64,000 nucleotides of DNA from an uncultured Nitrospirota bacterium. Its GTDB lineage: Bacteria > Nitrospirota > Nitrospiria > Nitrospirales > UBA8639. Under the pieces are notes generated by a model, which was given only the letters and a program-made list of their open reading frames with translations, did not search any database and had not been told where the DNA came from. The stretch covers positions 124,001 to 188,000 of the forward strand of contig CAKZPV010000031.1 in the NCBI GenBank assembly GCA_937139405.1, in the 5' to 3' direction. Both the position numbers and the translations under genes were made by a program. Numbering within the stretch: position 1 is the first letter of the stretch; every line of letters begins with the position of its first letter. Below are positions 37,188 through 46,642 of this stretch, piece by piece.

Positions 37188-37673
37188 CTAAGTCCCTTCA
37201 GATAGCGCTTCCACCCAAACAGGGTCACCTTTCCGAACTTGCCCTTCGGAGAGCACTCTCGCATAGAGTCGGCTCCACCCCGGAAACTTCCCCTGATCAA
37301 TTCGATTAAAATCTCCCTCATGAAACCACTGCTTGATACGTCGGCAAGGCTCGCAAAAACTCGTGAATTCAATGCAAACCTCTGCTCCAAGCTTCATATG
37401 ATCGCCTGGTTGAATATGCACCCAATCTAATCCGGCGAGGGTGAAGTTTTCTCCTAATGCTCCAGGATACAAGGTGTGTCCTTCTTGTTGTAGCGCATGA
37501 ATCAACTCGAAAGAATAGACACAGATGGCACGATCAGGTCCACCATGCAACACTTTATTGCGCTGCCCATCATCCCGAATGCCTTCCACTGAAACCCATG
37601 CTTCTAGCACGGAGGTTTTGGGAACTCCACCCCGTGATGCATTAATTTGATAGAGATGAGGAGAAAGAGCCAT
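37188..37673 (-). CDS. MOSC domain protein
   Basis: MOSC domains bind molybdenum-cofactor-derived or sulfur-carrying groups, as in the YiiM/MOCOS families. The 161 residues have the signature NKVLHGGPDRAICVYSFE (about 39-56), YPGALGENFTLAGLD, and a single conserved Cys region FCEPCRRI near residue 106. The molecule carried is unknown. It is transcribed with the methyltransferase downstream and apart from the hydrolase upstream. Confidence 0.88.
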   Translation of the reverse strand: MALSPHLYQINASRGGVPKTSVLEAWVSVEGIRDDGQRNKVLHGGPDRAICVYSFELIHALQQEGHTLYPGALGENFTLAGLDWVHIQPGDHMKLGAEVCIEFTSFCEPCRRIKQWFHEGDFNRIDQGKFPGWSRLYARVLSEGQVRKGDPVWVEALSEGT

Positions 37674-37767
37674 GGTGACGGATGCAATAGACAGACGAAG
37701 GAGGAATGGTAGCCAGCATGAGAACAGTGGTCAACCAATAATCTGTAAGGCGTCAGAAAATCTACTC

Positions 37768-38523
37768 TTACCTGAGAAGAACGCTGTGAAGGAATGAGTC
37801 GATTTCTCGAAAATAGTGTTCCCCACCAATAAACGGCACATCATTATGCTCAGCCCCTGAAACAACAAACCACCGTTTCGGTTCATGAGCCGCATCAAAT
37901 ACTTGCTTACCCAATACGATCGGCACAATTGAATCCCGCTCTCCATGGATCAACAGCACGGGAACATTCAGAGCGCTTACCTTTTTCGTAAGGTTGAATT
38001 CCACATCCATCACCCATCGTGCCGGCAACCCAAAGTAATGATGGTCAGACATGGCCTGTATAGATGGGAAAGCCCCTTCCAGGATCAACCCAGCTGAAGT
38101 TCGCTGAACGGCAACTTCTCCAGCCACACTTGAACCTAATGATCGCCCAAAGAGAATCAGGCGCTCAGGCAAAACCCGTCGTTGATGAATCACATAGTCA
38201 TAGCTAGCTAGAGCATCTTGGTACAATCCTGATTCAGAAGGCTCTCCCGTGCTTCGCCCATAACCTCGGTAATCAAAGATAAAGACAGAGATTCCACGTT
38301 GATAGAGCAACCGTATATTTTCTAAGCGATGACTGACGTTGCCTGCATTGCCATGACACCAAAGAATGACAGGAGCTTTTGGCCCGGCATCAACAAACCA
38401 TCCAAAGACCGTCACCACTTCATTCACAGGAAGCCATACTTCCTCTAGAGGCAATCCGCTCAGTTGCGCCCAATTTCGATCCTCCCAGAGTGAGGGTTGG
38501 AATACAAAGGTATTTTCAAACAT
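37768..38523 (-). CDS. Alpha/beta hydrolase (ABHD13/BEM46-like)
   Basis: The 251 residues follow the hydrolase order: oxyanion region WCHGNAGN, FDYRGYGRS, nucleophile Ser128 in GRSLGSSVA, acid Asp in HGERDSIVP and the catalytic His in GAEHNDVP. The FDYRGYGRS and GNAGN patterns are typical of the BEM46 subfamily. No signal peptide or membrane anchor is evident. Its substrate is unknown. Confidence 0.9.
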   Translation of the reverse strand: MFENTFVFQPSLWEDRNWAQLSGLPLEEVWLPVNEVVTVFGWFVDAGPKAPVILWCHGNAGNVSHRLENIRLLYQRGISVFIFDYRGYGRSTGEPSESGLYQDALASYDYVIHQRRVLPERLILFGRSLGSSVAGEVAVQRTSAGLILEGAFPSIQAMSDHHYFGLPARWVMDVEFNLTKKVSALNVPVLLIHGERDSIVPIVLGKQVFDAAHEPKRWFVVSGAEHNDVPFIGGEHYFREIDSFLHSVLLR

Positions 38524-38649
38524 GTGCGAATTGTCTCAGTATTAGCCGTTTAACTCATTCGATAGAAATTTTGTGCTACCTAGAACTTCAGGTACAATTT
38601 ATCTGTCTGTTCAACCTCCGTCATCTTCATAAGTGGGACTAGTGGGATA

Positions 38650-39453
38650 ATGGCAACCTACGCAATCGGAGACATTCAAGGGTGTATGACCGCTTTACAG
38701 CGCCTCTTGGATCACATTAAATTCGATCAAGCTCAAGACCGTCTCTGGCTAGTGGGAGATTTGGTCAATCGAGGCCCCCATTCTTTGGAAGTGCTGCGGT
38801 TTGTGAAACAACTGGGCCCGTCTGCCGTCACGGTTTTGGGGAATCATGATATCCATCTCCTTGCTTTATGGAGCCAGATCACTCAGCTGGGACGAAAGGA
38901 TACCTTGCAGCCTATCTTATCTGCCCCCGATGCCGAGGAATTATTGCATTGGTTACGGTTTCGGCCACTTCTTTATGCGGAAAATGGCTACACAATGATT
39001 CATGCTGGGATGTTGCCAGCTTGGTCAATGTCTCAGGCCGTTGCCCTAGCTCGCGAAGTTGAGAAAGCCTTGCAAGCTGAAAATTTCAAAGAAACGTTAC
39101 CAACTATTTATTTTCGAAAAACTGATGATCTTTCGGATGACCTGAGCGCAGAAAAACGCCTAGGACTAACCACCAATGTCCTCACTCGCTTACGGGTGTG
39201 CACTCATGAAGGGGTTCCAAAATTTTCCTTCAAGGGACCACCGGGAGAAGCTCCGCCTGGCTATTTCCCCTGGTTTCAAATTCCCAACCGTGCCACGCAA
39301 CACGATACAATAATATTTGGCCACTGGTCTGCATTAGGCATTGTCCAAGAGGACCATATCATCGCATTAGATGGTGGATGCGTATGGGGCCGAGAATTGG
39401 TCACTATGCGACTCGAAGACCACCAACTGATCCGTGTGCCCTGTGCCAAATAA
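38650..39453 (+). CDS. apaH: Diadenosine tetraphosphatase (symmetrical)
   Basis: This calcineurin-like phosphoesterase cleaves Ap4A to two ADP. The 267 residues show GDIQGC (7-12), GDLVNRGP (36-43), VLGNHDIHLL (about 64-73), and the late HTMGHGWS-like IIFGHWSALG with LDGGCVWG. The metal-binding signature DxH/GDxxxRG/GNHD is intact. It begins just downstream of a divergent hydrolase gene and has its own start without strong ribosome-binding site. Confidence 0.96.
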   Translation: MATYAIGDIQGCMTALQRLLDHIKFDQAQDRLWLVGDLVNRGPHSLEVLRFVKQLGPSAVTVLGNHDIHLLALWSQITQLGRKDTLQPILSAPDAEELLHWLRFRPLLYAENGYTMIHAGMLPAWSMSQAVALAREVEKALQAENFKETLPTIYFRKTDDLSDDLSAEKRLGLTTNVLTRLRVCTHEGVPKFSFKGPPGEAPPGYFPWFQIPNRATQHDTIIFGHWSALGIVQEDHIIALDGGCVWGRELVTMRLEDHQLIRVPCAK

Positions 39454-39570
39454 ACCCGTCCTCCTTTCCCGCTATTCCCTGAATAGAACATTCGTATACA
39501 TTCACGGGTTCAAGAATGCAATCTCTCTGTTCTGCACGAATTTGATATTCAAATATAGATGCTAATTTTG

Positions 39571-39606
39571 TATCTAAACAGATAACATATTGTATCTGTT
39601 CAGATA
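39571..39606. promoter_or_regulatory. Tandem palindromic operator-like sites
   Basis: TATCTAAACAGATA (39571-39584) and TATCTGTTCAGATA (39593-39606) are both inverted repeats of the form TATCTnnnnAGATA. Their centres are 22 bases apart, two helical turns, so two dimers could bind on one face of DNA. A TTTGATATTCAAA palindrome lies nearby at 39541. The only downstream gene on the plus strand is the zinc-ribbon gene at 39857. The rest of 39454-39856 has no gene. Confidence 0.5.
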
Positions 39607-39856
39607 ACTTTTTAAGCTCTTCCGCCTCACTCTTCCTCACACCTAAGTCACAAACCTCTGGAAAAACCTGATTTTTAAGGTTTTCATTTTTTGAAATTCA
39701 ACGGCATTGGTCTTGCTGTTACTTATATCTGTGGGTAGGGAATTTTTTCTCAGATAGACCAACCCACTCAAAAAGAATCAGGAAAAGAGAGGTTAAGACT
39801 CTAAGCTCTTGAACACCCATATTTTTTTATAATTCGCAACCAGGAGTTCCAAGGCT

Positions 39857-40204
39857 ATGAAAACTCAACGACAGCACCTGACAAACCTCACACGTAATGA
39901 ACCAGAGAAAGCAATTCGAAAATATAAACGGCGCCATACACGAGTCCACCTTGACTCTCTGAAGCCTGCCCCTCCAGTTTTCTCAAAAGGCTCACTTTCG
40001 CAATGCCCTAAATGTGAAGGGCTAATTTTTATTGAAGCGGGAGAAACGATGAGTCAAACCATCATCCGATGCCTCAACTGCGGATGGCAACCGCATTATC
40101 AAACACCAATCATCCGAGAGACAGAGGAATCGCGCACGATGCGCACCCTCACAAACCAATTTGTTTCTGGGTGTGATTGGGACCGTCTGCCGATCGGTTG
40201 GTAA
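39857..40204 (+). CDS. Small zinc-ribbon protein
   Basis: The 115 residues have a basic N-terminal segment (KAIRKYKRRHTRVH). A single four-cysteine zinc ribbon (CPKCEGLIFIEAG, then RCLNCGWQPHY, about 51-78) follows, with a short polar tail. An AGGAG lies ten bases upstream of the ATG. The combination suggests nucleic-acid or protein binding. No enzyme motif is present. The palindromes at 39571-39606 lie about 250 bases upstream and could regulate it. Confidence 0.7.
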   Translation: MKTQRQHLTNLTRNEPEKAIRKYKRRHTRVHLDSLKPAPPVFSKGSLSQCPKCEGLIFIEAGETMSQTIIRCLNCGWQPHYQTPIIRETEESRTMRTLTNQFVSGCDWDRLPIGW

Positions 40205-40521
40205 AAACTCCCTTTCATCCATCTCAAGAGAATCAATGAATTTGACCTTGAGAACAGAAAGGCAAATACTGCCTGCTTGTTTTTAAGTAAAACCTCCTTA
40301 CCAAAATCCCCTTGCATTCTCCCTTGTAAAGGCAGCTCACTTGATTCCAATTGTGCTTCCTTGATTATGTTCCTTTCGCTTCTGCATTAGACCCTTATCC
40401 CTCAAACCAGGTACCATCCTTGCCTTCAACAGAATGACGGGCGCGTCTTAAGAGAAAGGCGATCTGGTCTGAGAAGTGCGTAAAAACTACGCCTATCTCC
40501 CGACAAACACATAACTCCCTT
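40205..40521. other. Intergenic region before the sensory cluster
   Basis: No gene or clear structure is seen in these 317 bases. They should contain the promoter for the binding-protein/histidine-kinase operon. Confidence 0.35.
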
Positions 40522-41520
40522 ATGAAATACAAAAGAGGGTTGCCGTTTATCAGAAAACTAATGAAAGGTATTTTCTACAGATATCAAGGATTCCTAAAAT
40601 GGGTGAAGCATGCGTGGTTGGTTTTCTGTTTAGGACTCTGCATCTGCTTGCCCAACAATACCTATGCCGAGAACATCGCGATTCTGAAATCCGCAGAGAT
40701 CGAAGCCTACTCTGAAGCCATTCATGCCTTCAAGCAGTCCCTTCCATCATCCCATCATGTCGTCTCAGAATATGATCTTCAAGGAGATATAACGAAAGGA
40801 CAACATCTGGCCCGGAGCATTTACGCCTCTCATACCCACATAGTTTTAGCGGTAGGCCTCAAAGCCGCCTTGGTAGCCAAACGAGAAATTCTGGACATTC
40901 CCGTCATCGTCTGTTTAGTCCTTGATCCTAAGAAATATGACCTTCCAACCAGCAACATGGTTGGCCTTTCCTTGCGAGTCCCCTTCGAACAAGAACTCAA
41001 ACCACTTCAGACCTTGTTGCCACAAATCTCCCGAATCGGGGTGTTATTCGATCCACAGAAAACTCAAGGCTTAAAAGATCAACTCGAACAACATGCCAGA
41101 GCTTTTGGTCTTACCCTCGTGTCCCAGGAAGTCCATTCAGAACAAGAGGTTTCCCTTGCCTTGAAAACCCTAAGAGAGGGGATCGACGTCCTGTATCTTA
41201 TTCCCGATAGTACGGTCATTACCGAACATTCCTTGGACTTCCTCATCAGCTCTACATTAGAGGTCAATATTCCTCTCATCGGTTTCTCAGCTGACCTCGT
41301 ACGAAGCGGAGCCGTGACCGGTGTGTATGGCAATTATGCAGACATGGGCCGGCAAGCAGCGTCATTGATTTCAACATTGCTTACCCCTGAGGCGTCTTTG
41401 ATTGTTGGTACGATGGTGATCCCCGATGTCGTCTCCCAAGCGATTAATGTGAAGTCCGCTCAGTATCTCGGATTACCCCTCACGACTCCTGTCCTACGGT
41501 CATTTAATGAGCAATATTGA
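40522..41520 (+). CDS. Periplasmic ABC-type substrate-binding protein (ABC_sub_bind family)
   Basis: The 332 residues have a long basic N-terminal region followed by the signal peptide (hydrophobic LVFCLGLCICLP about 33-45, cleavage near TYAEN). Initiation may instead be at the second Met (40561). The body has the two-lobe fold of the TrpX-like family: NIAILKSAEIEAYSEA, HIVLAVGLKAALVAK, VPVIVCLV-type IPVIVCLVLDP, and VTGVYGNYADMG. No permease or ATPase genes are adjacent. The reading frame overlaps the histidine kinase start by 14 bases, which points to a receptor role for the kinase. Confidence 0.88.
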   Translation: MKYKRGLPFIRKLMKGIFYRYQGFLKWVKHAWLVFCLGLCICLPNNTYAENIAILKSAEIEAYSEAIHAFKQSLPSSHHVVSEYDLQGDITKGQHLARSIYASHTHIVLAVGLKAALVAKREILDIPVIVCLVLDPKKYDLPTSNMVGLSLRVPFEQELKPLQTLLPQISRIGVLFDPQKTQGLKDQLEQHARAFGLTLVSQEVHSEQEVSLALKTLREGIDVLYLIPDSTVITEHSLDFLISSTLEVNIPLIGFSADLVRSGAVTGVYGNYADMGRQAASLISTLLTPEASLIVGTMVIPDVVSQAINVKSAQYLGLPLTTPVLRSFNEQY

Positions 41521-43849
41521 ACACAACAATCCAAAACATCCTATGGGACCTTTAGGTAACCTGATCGAAAAACGTCCGATGTTTTCGAGCCTTCGAGCCA
41601 AGTTTTCTCTGTTTGTCAGCCTGATGATCATCTTGGTGTGTATTGGACTTAGTGGCTTCCTCATCCAACAAGAGGCTGAGATTATGAAACGTTCGTTGTT
41701 AAAAACAGGAAGCATCTTAGCCACAACCTTCAGTAAGATCAGTATTAATCGTTTAATTATCCAGGATACTGACTATTTGAATAAGATGTTAGAGAGTGCG
41801 CTGTCCGCCCCAGAAGTCGTCTACGCCATTGTACGGAATCAACAGGGCAAACTATTGGTCAGCAAATCCAAAGGTATTCTCACCAACCGCTCTGAGGTTA
41901 CTCGAGATGCCAGCCAACCTCTCTTTCCTAGTGAAAGTCATACCACACAATTATTCTCTGAAGGACACATGACGTCTATTGTTGACAAGCCATTGATCAC
42001 GATTCTCCGAACACGGAATTTTGAAGGCACTATTTCACTCCGTCCTTCTAGCCCACTTTCTAAATCACAATCCTGGTCGATTTCCCCAGAAACTATTTAC
42101 GATTTGGCGATCCCAATCTATCATCAACCTCATCAGTCAATGACTCTAGACTTGCTTGCCTCGGAAACACTTGGCCAATCGCCTGCAACGCCGCGCAAGA
42201 CAGCCACTATTATCGGAATGATTCAAATCGGTATTTCCACGACTCATATGCAAAATGCCTTAAATCAGACCGTATGGAAAATTGGACTATTCACCTGTGG
42301 CATTATTCTGGTCGGTATTGGCCTAACAGTTCTACTGACCAACCGTATTGTCACTCCCCTTCGGAAGCTCGCGAAAGCCGCACAACAAATTGCTGAAGGT
42401 AATATTCACGTTTCGGTTCTACCCGATACTCAAGATGAAGTGGGACAACTCACCAGAAGTATCAACCAGATGACAAAAGGACTCCAACATCGGGAATTAT
42501 CCATTTCTACGTACATGACGACCATTACCAAGCAAGTCCGTCAACTAAGTACGCTCCACCAAACCGGAAACATGATTACTTCTACCTTGGACCTGCAAAA
42601 ACTTTTTTCCACCTTGCTCGATGTCCTCCATGAAAATTTGGGATTTCATAGGATGGTGCTCATCCTCAAGGACGAGGATCAGAATCAGGCTGTCATCGTA
42701 CAAGTTTCAGGTGTGCCTCTGGAATATGTTCCAATGCTCGAAAATCAAGCGTTCCCCATTGTCCCCGGCACAGTAGATGAAACCCTCTTGATTCATGGCC
42801 AACCAGTTTTAATCACCGATTTGCGAAATATCGGAGACCAACTGAATCCCGTCATCCGATCCGTCGCGGATATCTTAGGTGTGACCTCCTGCATCGGTGC
42901 CCCTCTCATCAGCCACCAACTTGTGTTGGGATATTTGGGCGCTGATAAAGGAGGAACCCCCTGCACGCAAGATGATGTCAATCTTTTAATGACGATCTCT
43001 GGCCATGTGGCCGTGGCCATCGACAACGCCCGAACATATCAAGAAATGGAAAATCTGGCCCAAAGCCTGGAACAACGCGTCAAAGATAGGACTGTGGATT
43101 TGCAGTCAGCCAATGAACGTTTAAAAGAACTTGATCGCTTGAAGTCAGCTTTTGTCTCGATCGTGTCTCATGAGCTTCGTACTCCCATGACATCGATCAA
43201 AGGATTAGTTGAGAACATGATGGATGGACTGACGGGAAATTTGAATGAACGACAATCATTTTATTTGAGTCGCGTCAAACATAACATTGAACGACTCACC
43301 CGCATGATCAATGATCTGCTAGATCTCTCGCGCATTGAAGCTGGAAAGATGGAACTTCTTCTTGGACCAGTCAATGTCGGCAGCTTGACGCGCGAAGTTG
43401 CTGAACTCTTGCAGCCTATGGCCCAAGATCGTTCACTCACACTCATTGTCCAAATTGCAGATGCCATTCCTCTTATTCAAGCTGATCGGGATAAATTGAT
43501 TCAGGTGTTAACCAACTTAATCACCAATGCCATTAAATTTAGTGGTCCTTCTGGCACTGTGACCATGCAAGTACGACAGCAAGAATCTGGATTTATAGAA
43601 ATTGACATCAAAGATGGCGGCTGTGGCATTCCCTTAGAAGAACAACAGACGATCTTCGAACGATTCTACAGAGGACAAATGGCTGATATGAAATATCGTG
43701 GTGCCGGGCTAGGCCTTGCCATCACAAAAAGCTTAGTAGAATTACATGGCGGAACTATCTGGGTCAGCAGTAAGCCAGGAGAAGGTAGTCAATTCTCTTT
43801 TACGCTTCCCACACAACCTCTCGAAGTAGCTGAGAAATCTACTCTCTAA
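41507..43849 (+). CDS. Membrane histidine kinase with HAMP and GAF domains
   Basis: The 780 residues have TM1 (about 33-53), a periplasmic sensor region of roughly 200 residues, TM2 (about 259-277), HAMP (278-330), GAF (about 355-510), a coiled coil, HisKA with SHELRTP (His555), and a HATPase domain (NLITNAIKF, DGGCGIP, GAGLGLAITKS). It starts inside the end of the binding-protein gene. Both motifs needed for autophosphorylation are intact, and there is no attached receiver. The following Rec-PAS and sigma-54 genes are possible partners. Confidence 0.94.
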   Translation: MSNIEHNNPKHPMGPLGNLIEKRPMFSSLRAKFSLFVSLMIILVCIGLSGFLIQQEAEIMKRSLLKTGSILATTFSKISINRLIIQDTDYLNKMLESALSAPEVVYAIVRNQQGKLLVSKSKGILTNRSEVTRDASQPLFPSESHTTQLFSEGHMTSIVDKPLITILRTRNFEGTISLRPSSPLSKSQSWSISPETIYDLAIPIYHQPHQSMTLDLLASETLGQSPATPRKTATIIGMIQIGISTTHMQNALNQTVWKIGLFTCGIILVGIGLTVLLTNRIVTPLRKLAKAAQQIAEGNIHVSVLPDTQDEVGQLTRSINQMTKGLQHRELSISTYMTTITKQVRQLSTLHQTGNMITSTLDLQKLFSTLLDVLHENLGFHRMVLILKDEDQNQAVIVQVSGVPLEYVPMLENQAFPIVPGTVDETLLIHGQPVLITDLRNIGDQLNPVIRSVADILGVTSCIGAPLISHQLVLGYLGADKGGTPCTQDDVNLLMTISGHVAVAIDNARTYQEMENLAQSLEQRVKDRTVDLQSANERLKELDRLKSAFVSIVSHELRTPMTSIKGLVENMMDGLTGNLNERQSFYLSRVKHNIERLTRMINDLLDLSRIEAGKMELLLGPVNVGSLTREVAELLQPMAQDRSLTLIVQIADAIPLIQADRDKLIQVLTNLITNAIKFSGPSGTVTMQVRQQESGFIEIDIKDGGCGIPLEEQQTIFERFYRGQMADMKYRGAGLGLAITKSLVELHGGTIWVSSKPGEGSQFSFTLPTQPLEVAEKSTL

Positions 43850-43896
43850 TTTTCCCTGCCACACAACCTCTTTCTCATGACAAAAATCCCCTGAAG

Positions 43897-43935
43897 CGTA
43901 TCTTTTTCGATACAAATTTTATCAAAAAGGATACG
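43897..43935. terminator. Inverted repeat after the histidine kinase
   Basis: CGTATCTTTTT at the left and AAAAAGGATACG at the right form a stem of about 11 pairs with one bulge, and inner GATA/TATC bases extend it. It starts 48 bases after the stop codon. The structure is suited to transcription termination in either direction. The rest of the gap (43850-44115) holds no gene. Confidence 0.5.
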
Positions 43936-44115
43936 TCTGTGAACGACTCCTCTTATAGGATTCCTGGAAATCAACGATTTAACTAAGTCTCAAATTTGCA
44001 GTAGTTAAAGTGCTATGTTTAGTCGTATTTCGCCGGCTAATTGAAGCAATTATCTATTTCCAACATCTTCACAGTCTATCCCTCTGCTTACTAATCACTG
44101 ATATAATTGGACCGT

Positions 44116-45030
44116 ATGCCTGACATGCCAAAAATTTTGATAGTAGATGATGATCCTGACATTAGTTTGGCACTTGTGGACTATCTGCACCAGGAACAAT
44201 TTGATGTGGAGATGGCATATACAGGGAAAACAGCCCTAGAAAAGGGGTTGGCTCACCATTATGATGCCGTTTTACTAGATGTAGGGCTCCCTGATTTGGA
44301 CGGTATTGAAGTCCTAGAAAAATTATCTAGGGAAAAGCCTGAGCTGCCGGTTATTCTCTTGACGGCTTTTACGTCTCTGAGCCAAACCAGTCCTTCGGAC
44401 ATCCTGGAAAAATCTTTCGCTTATCTGATCAAACCCTATAGTCGGGAAGAGATTCGGCATGCACTTCGCCAGGCAGTTAACTCCAAAGGTTCTCAATATC
44501 ATAGAGACACTTCATCAGAGGATAGCGCGAACCTACAACCCTTCCCTTCTCCGAATGTGCAACCCAGCCCTAACTCAATGCCAAAAACTACAGGCCCTTA
44601 CAATCAACTTTTATTGTACGAATACCAGCGACTGGTAGAGTCCGTACAACTCATGCAGTTTGCCTTTGATCATGTACCCGAAGCCATTCTGGTCGCCGAT
44701 GCCGACAAGCGATTTCGGTTTGCTAACCAAGCCGCGCACCAAATTTTGGGTTACAACAAAGAGGAATTGGAAGCCCTACGGATTCCGGATATTGCCCCAA
44801 ACTATGATTCTGAACGTTACCATGACCATCTCAACGAGTTGCGCCAAGGAAAACCCCTCTCCTACTACACCACACACCGTACCAAGCATGGGCAGAATAT
44901 ACCTGTGGAAATCTCAGTCTATTTATTGAATTTTCACGGACAGGAATTTACCTGCGCCATCTCCAAACAGATTACAGAGCAACCTACTGCAGCGGAGAAA
45001 GACCATTCTCACACCGGCCTATCAGGCTAA
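44116..45030 (+). CDS. Response regulator with receiver and PAS domains
   Basis: The 304 residues from the ATG at 44116 (an upstream TTG also fits) start with a receiver (1-125): acidic pocket DDD (11-13), phosphoacceptor Asp55 in LLDVGLP, Lys near 105 in IKPYSRE. A Pro/Ser-rich linker (about 140-180) leads to a PAS domain (about 195-290, AFDHVPEAILVADADKRF). There is no DNA-binding or enzymatic output. It may act as an adaptor between the histidine kinase upstream and another protein. It is convergent with the sigma-54 regulator. Confidence 0.85.
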   Translation: MPDMPKILIVDDDPDISLALVDYLHQEQFDVEMAYTGKTALEKGLAHHYDAVLLDVGLPDLDGIEVLEKLSREKPELPVILLTAFTSLSQTSPSDILEKSFAYLIKPYSREEIRHALRQAVNSKGSQYHRDTSSEDSANLQPFPSPNVQPSPNSMPKTTGPYNQLLLYEYQRLVESVQLMQFAFDHVPEAILVADADKRFRFANQAAHQILGYNKEELEALRIPDIAPNYDSERYHDHLNELRQGKPLSYYTTHRTKHGQNIPVEISVYLLNFHGQEFTCAISKQITEQPTAAEKDHSHTGLSG

Positions 45031-45120
45031 CATATTTCCCAAAAAAGGAAGACAGGCCTGCTTACATATCTTTTGTTTACTGAAGGAAGAAGGACGTATG
45101 TTAAATCGAAGAATCTGTGT

Positions 45121-46530
45121 TTACGATTCTTCGGTACCTTGCTGAATATTTTTTTGTTTAATAAGGCGAGAAAGGTAGGTCCGTTGCAAGCCCAGCAATT
45201 CCGCAGCTTTGGTTTGACTCCAATTGCTGCGTCGCATCGCTTGTTCCAAAATATGAGTGCTAAACCGATCAAGGGCATCATGATAGGGCAAGTTGTCTAA
45301 TTCCTCTAATTCATCTTTACTCCCTCCTAACCCGAGGAGATCAGGGGAAATTTCTTCTTCCACTCCAAGGACAACTGCCCGGGCAATGGCATTATCCAGT
45401 TCACGAATATTTCCCGGCCACAGATAACAACGCATGGTCTCGATGGTTACTTTTGAAAACTTCCGTTTGCGTCGCTTCATTTCGCGCACATGACGGGCCA
45501 GAAAATATTCTGCTAACGGAATAATATCCTCAGGACGATCTCGCAAGGGTGGGAGGGATAAGTTCACTACATTCAATCGGAAATAGAGATCTTCGCGAAA
45601 TGTGCCGGATTTGACAGCTTGTTTTAATTCCTTATTTGTCGCAGCCACCACACGAATATTGACCCGTACTAGGCGAGTTCCTCCTACACGGGGAAATTCA
45701 TGATCTTGGAGGACACGAAGTAATTTCGCTTGTAGACCTAAGGGCATATCTCCAATTTCATCAAGAAAGACTGTTCCACCATCAGCCGCTTCAATTTTGC
45801 CTTTCTGCAAGCTATCTGCTCCGGTGAATGCCCCTTTTTCATGTCCAAATAGCTCATTTTCTAAGAGGGTCTCCGTGAGAGCTACACAATTGATGACGCT
45901 AAAAGGCATATCCCTGCGATTGCTCCATCGATGAATAGAACGAGCAAAGAGCTCCTTCCCAGTCCCACTCTCGCCCAAAAGCAACACCATGGCATCGGCA
46001 TCCGCAGCGCGTTTAGCCATTTGTACCATTGAACTCACTTGAGGGCTCTCCCCCACAATTTGGCTGTAACGGCTTTCGACCTCTGTCCGCAATGACACCA
46101 CCTGCCGACCCAAGGCTTCTTGTGCCAAAACTTTTTTTAGTACCAGGGACAAATGATCAAGCTCAATAGGCTTGGTCAGAAAGTCGTATGCCCCGGCCCT
46201 CATAGCTTCCACTGCTTTCGTAATAGTGCCATGCGCCGTCATGACAACCACGGGGAGAAAAATGGGTTCCCCTCCACCAAATCCTTGCAATTGGCCATTT
46301 CCATTTTTTTTTGCGCTGATTCTTCCTAACTCATGAAGCACCTCCATCCCAGTCATTTCTGGCATTTCCAAATCCAATAACATCAAATGAGGAAGATACT
46401 GATCGAGTTTCTGCAGAGCATCTTTTCCATTTTCTGCGGCCACTGTGTCATAGCCCAAAGATTCAAGACGATCAGTCAGCATCAGTACAATGTCGGGTTG
46501 GTCATCGACAATCAGAATTTTCTTTTTCAT
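45121..46530 (-). CDS. Sigma-54-dependent response regulator (NtrC type)
   Basis: The 469 residues from the ATG at 46530 (AGGAAC upstream) have a receiver with DD pair (9-10) and Asp53 (LLDLEMP). An AAA+ domain follows with GESGTGKE, the sigma-54 contact loop GAFTGAD, and Walker B GGTVFLDEIGD. The C-terminal Fis-type helix-turn-helix has LLGLQRTYLSRLIKQ. The receiver carries an unusual insert of about 20 Gly/Asn/Lys-rich residues (RISAKKNGNGQLQGFGGGE) between helix 3 and strand 4. It is transcribed leftwards, convergent with the Rec-PAS gene. Confidence 0.95.
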   Translation of the reverse strand: MKKKILIVDDQPDIVLMLTDRLESLGYDTVAAENGKDALQKLDQYLPHLMLLDLEMPEMTGMEVLHELGRISAKKNGNGQLQGFGGGEPIFLPVVVMTAHGTITKAVEAMRAGAYDFLTKPIELDHLSLVLKKVLAQEALGRQVVSLRTEVESRYSQIVGESPQVSSMVQMAKRAADADAMVLLLGESGTGKELFARSIHRWSNRRDMPFSVINCVALTETLLENELFGHEKGAFTGADSLQKGKIEAADGGTVFLDEIGDMPLGLQAKLLRVLQDHEFPRVGGTRLVRVNIRVVAATNKELKQAVKSGTFREDLYFRLNVVNLSLPPLRDRPEDIIPLAEYFLARHVREMKRRKRKFSKVTIETMRCYLWPGNIRELDNAIARAVVLGVEEEISPDLLGLGGSKDELEELDNLPYHDALDRFSTHILEQAMRRSNWSQTKAAELLGLQRTYLSRLIKQKNIQQGTEES

Positions 46531-46642
46531 AAGGTTCCTATTGGTTAAATCCGCACCGGATTTCCGCCAAAGGTCCAACGATAAGTGTCATGCAAAAAAT
46601 GTCGCGTAGAATGAACAGTATCGCAATACTCTCCAGACGGAT

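Noticed and set aside
39404-39640. 78-codon minus-strand frame overlapping the end of apaH
   Set aside because: Overlaps a well-supported gene and spans the operator-like palindromes; no ribosome-binding site was seen, although the first 45 residues look protein-like.
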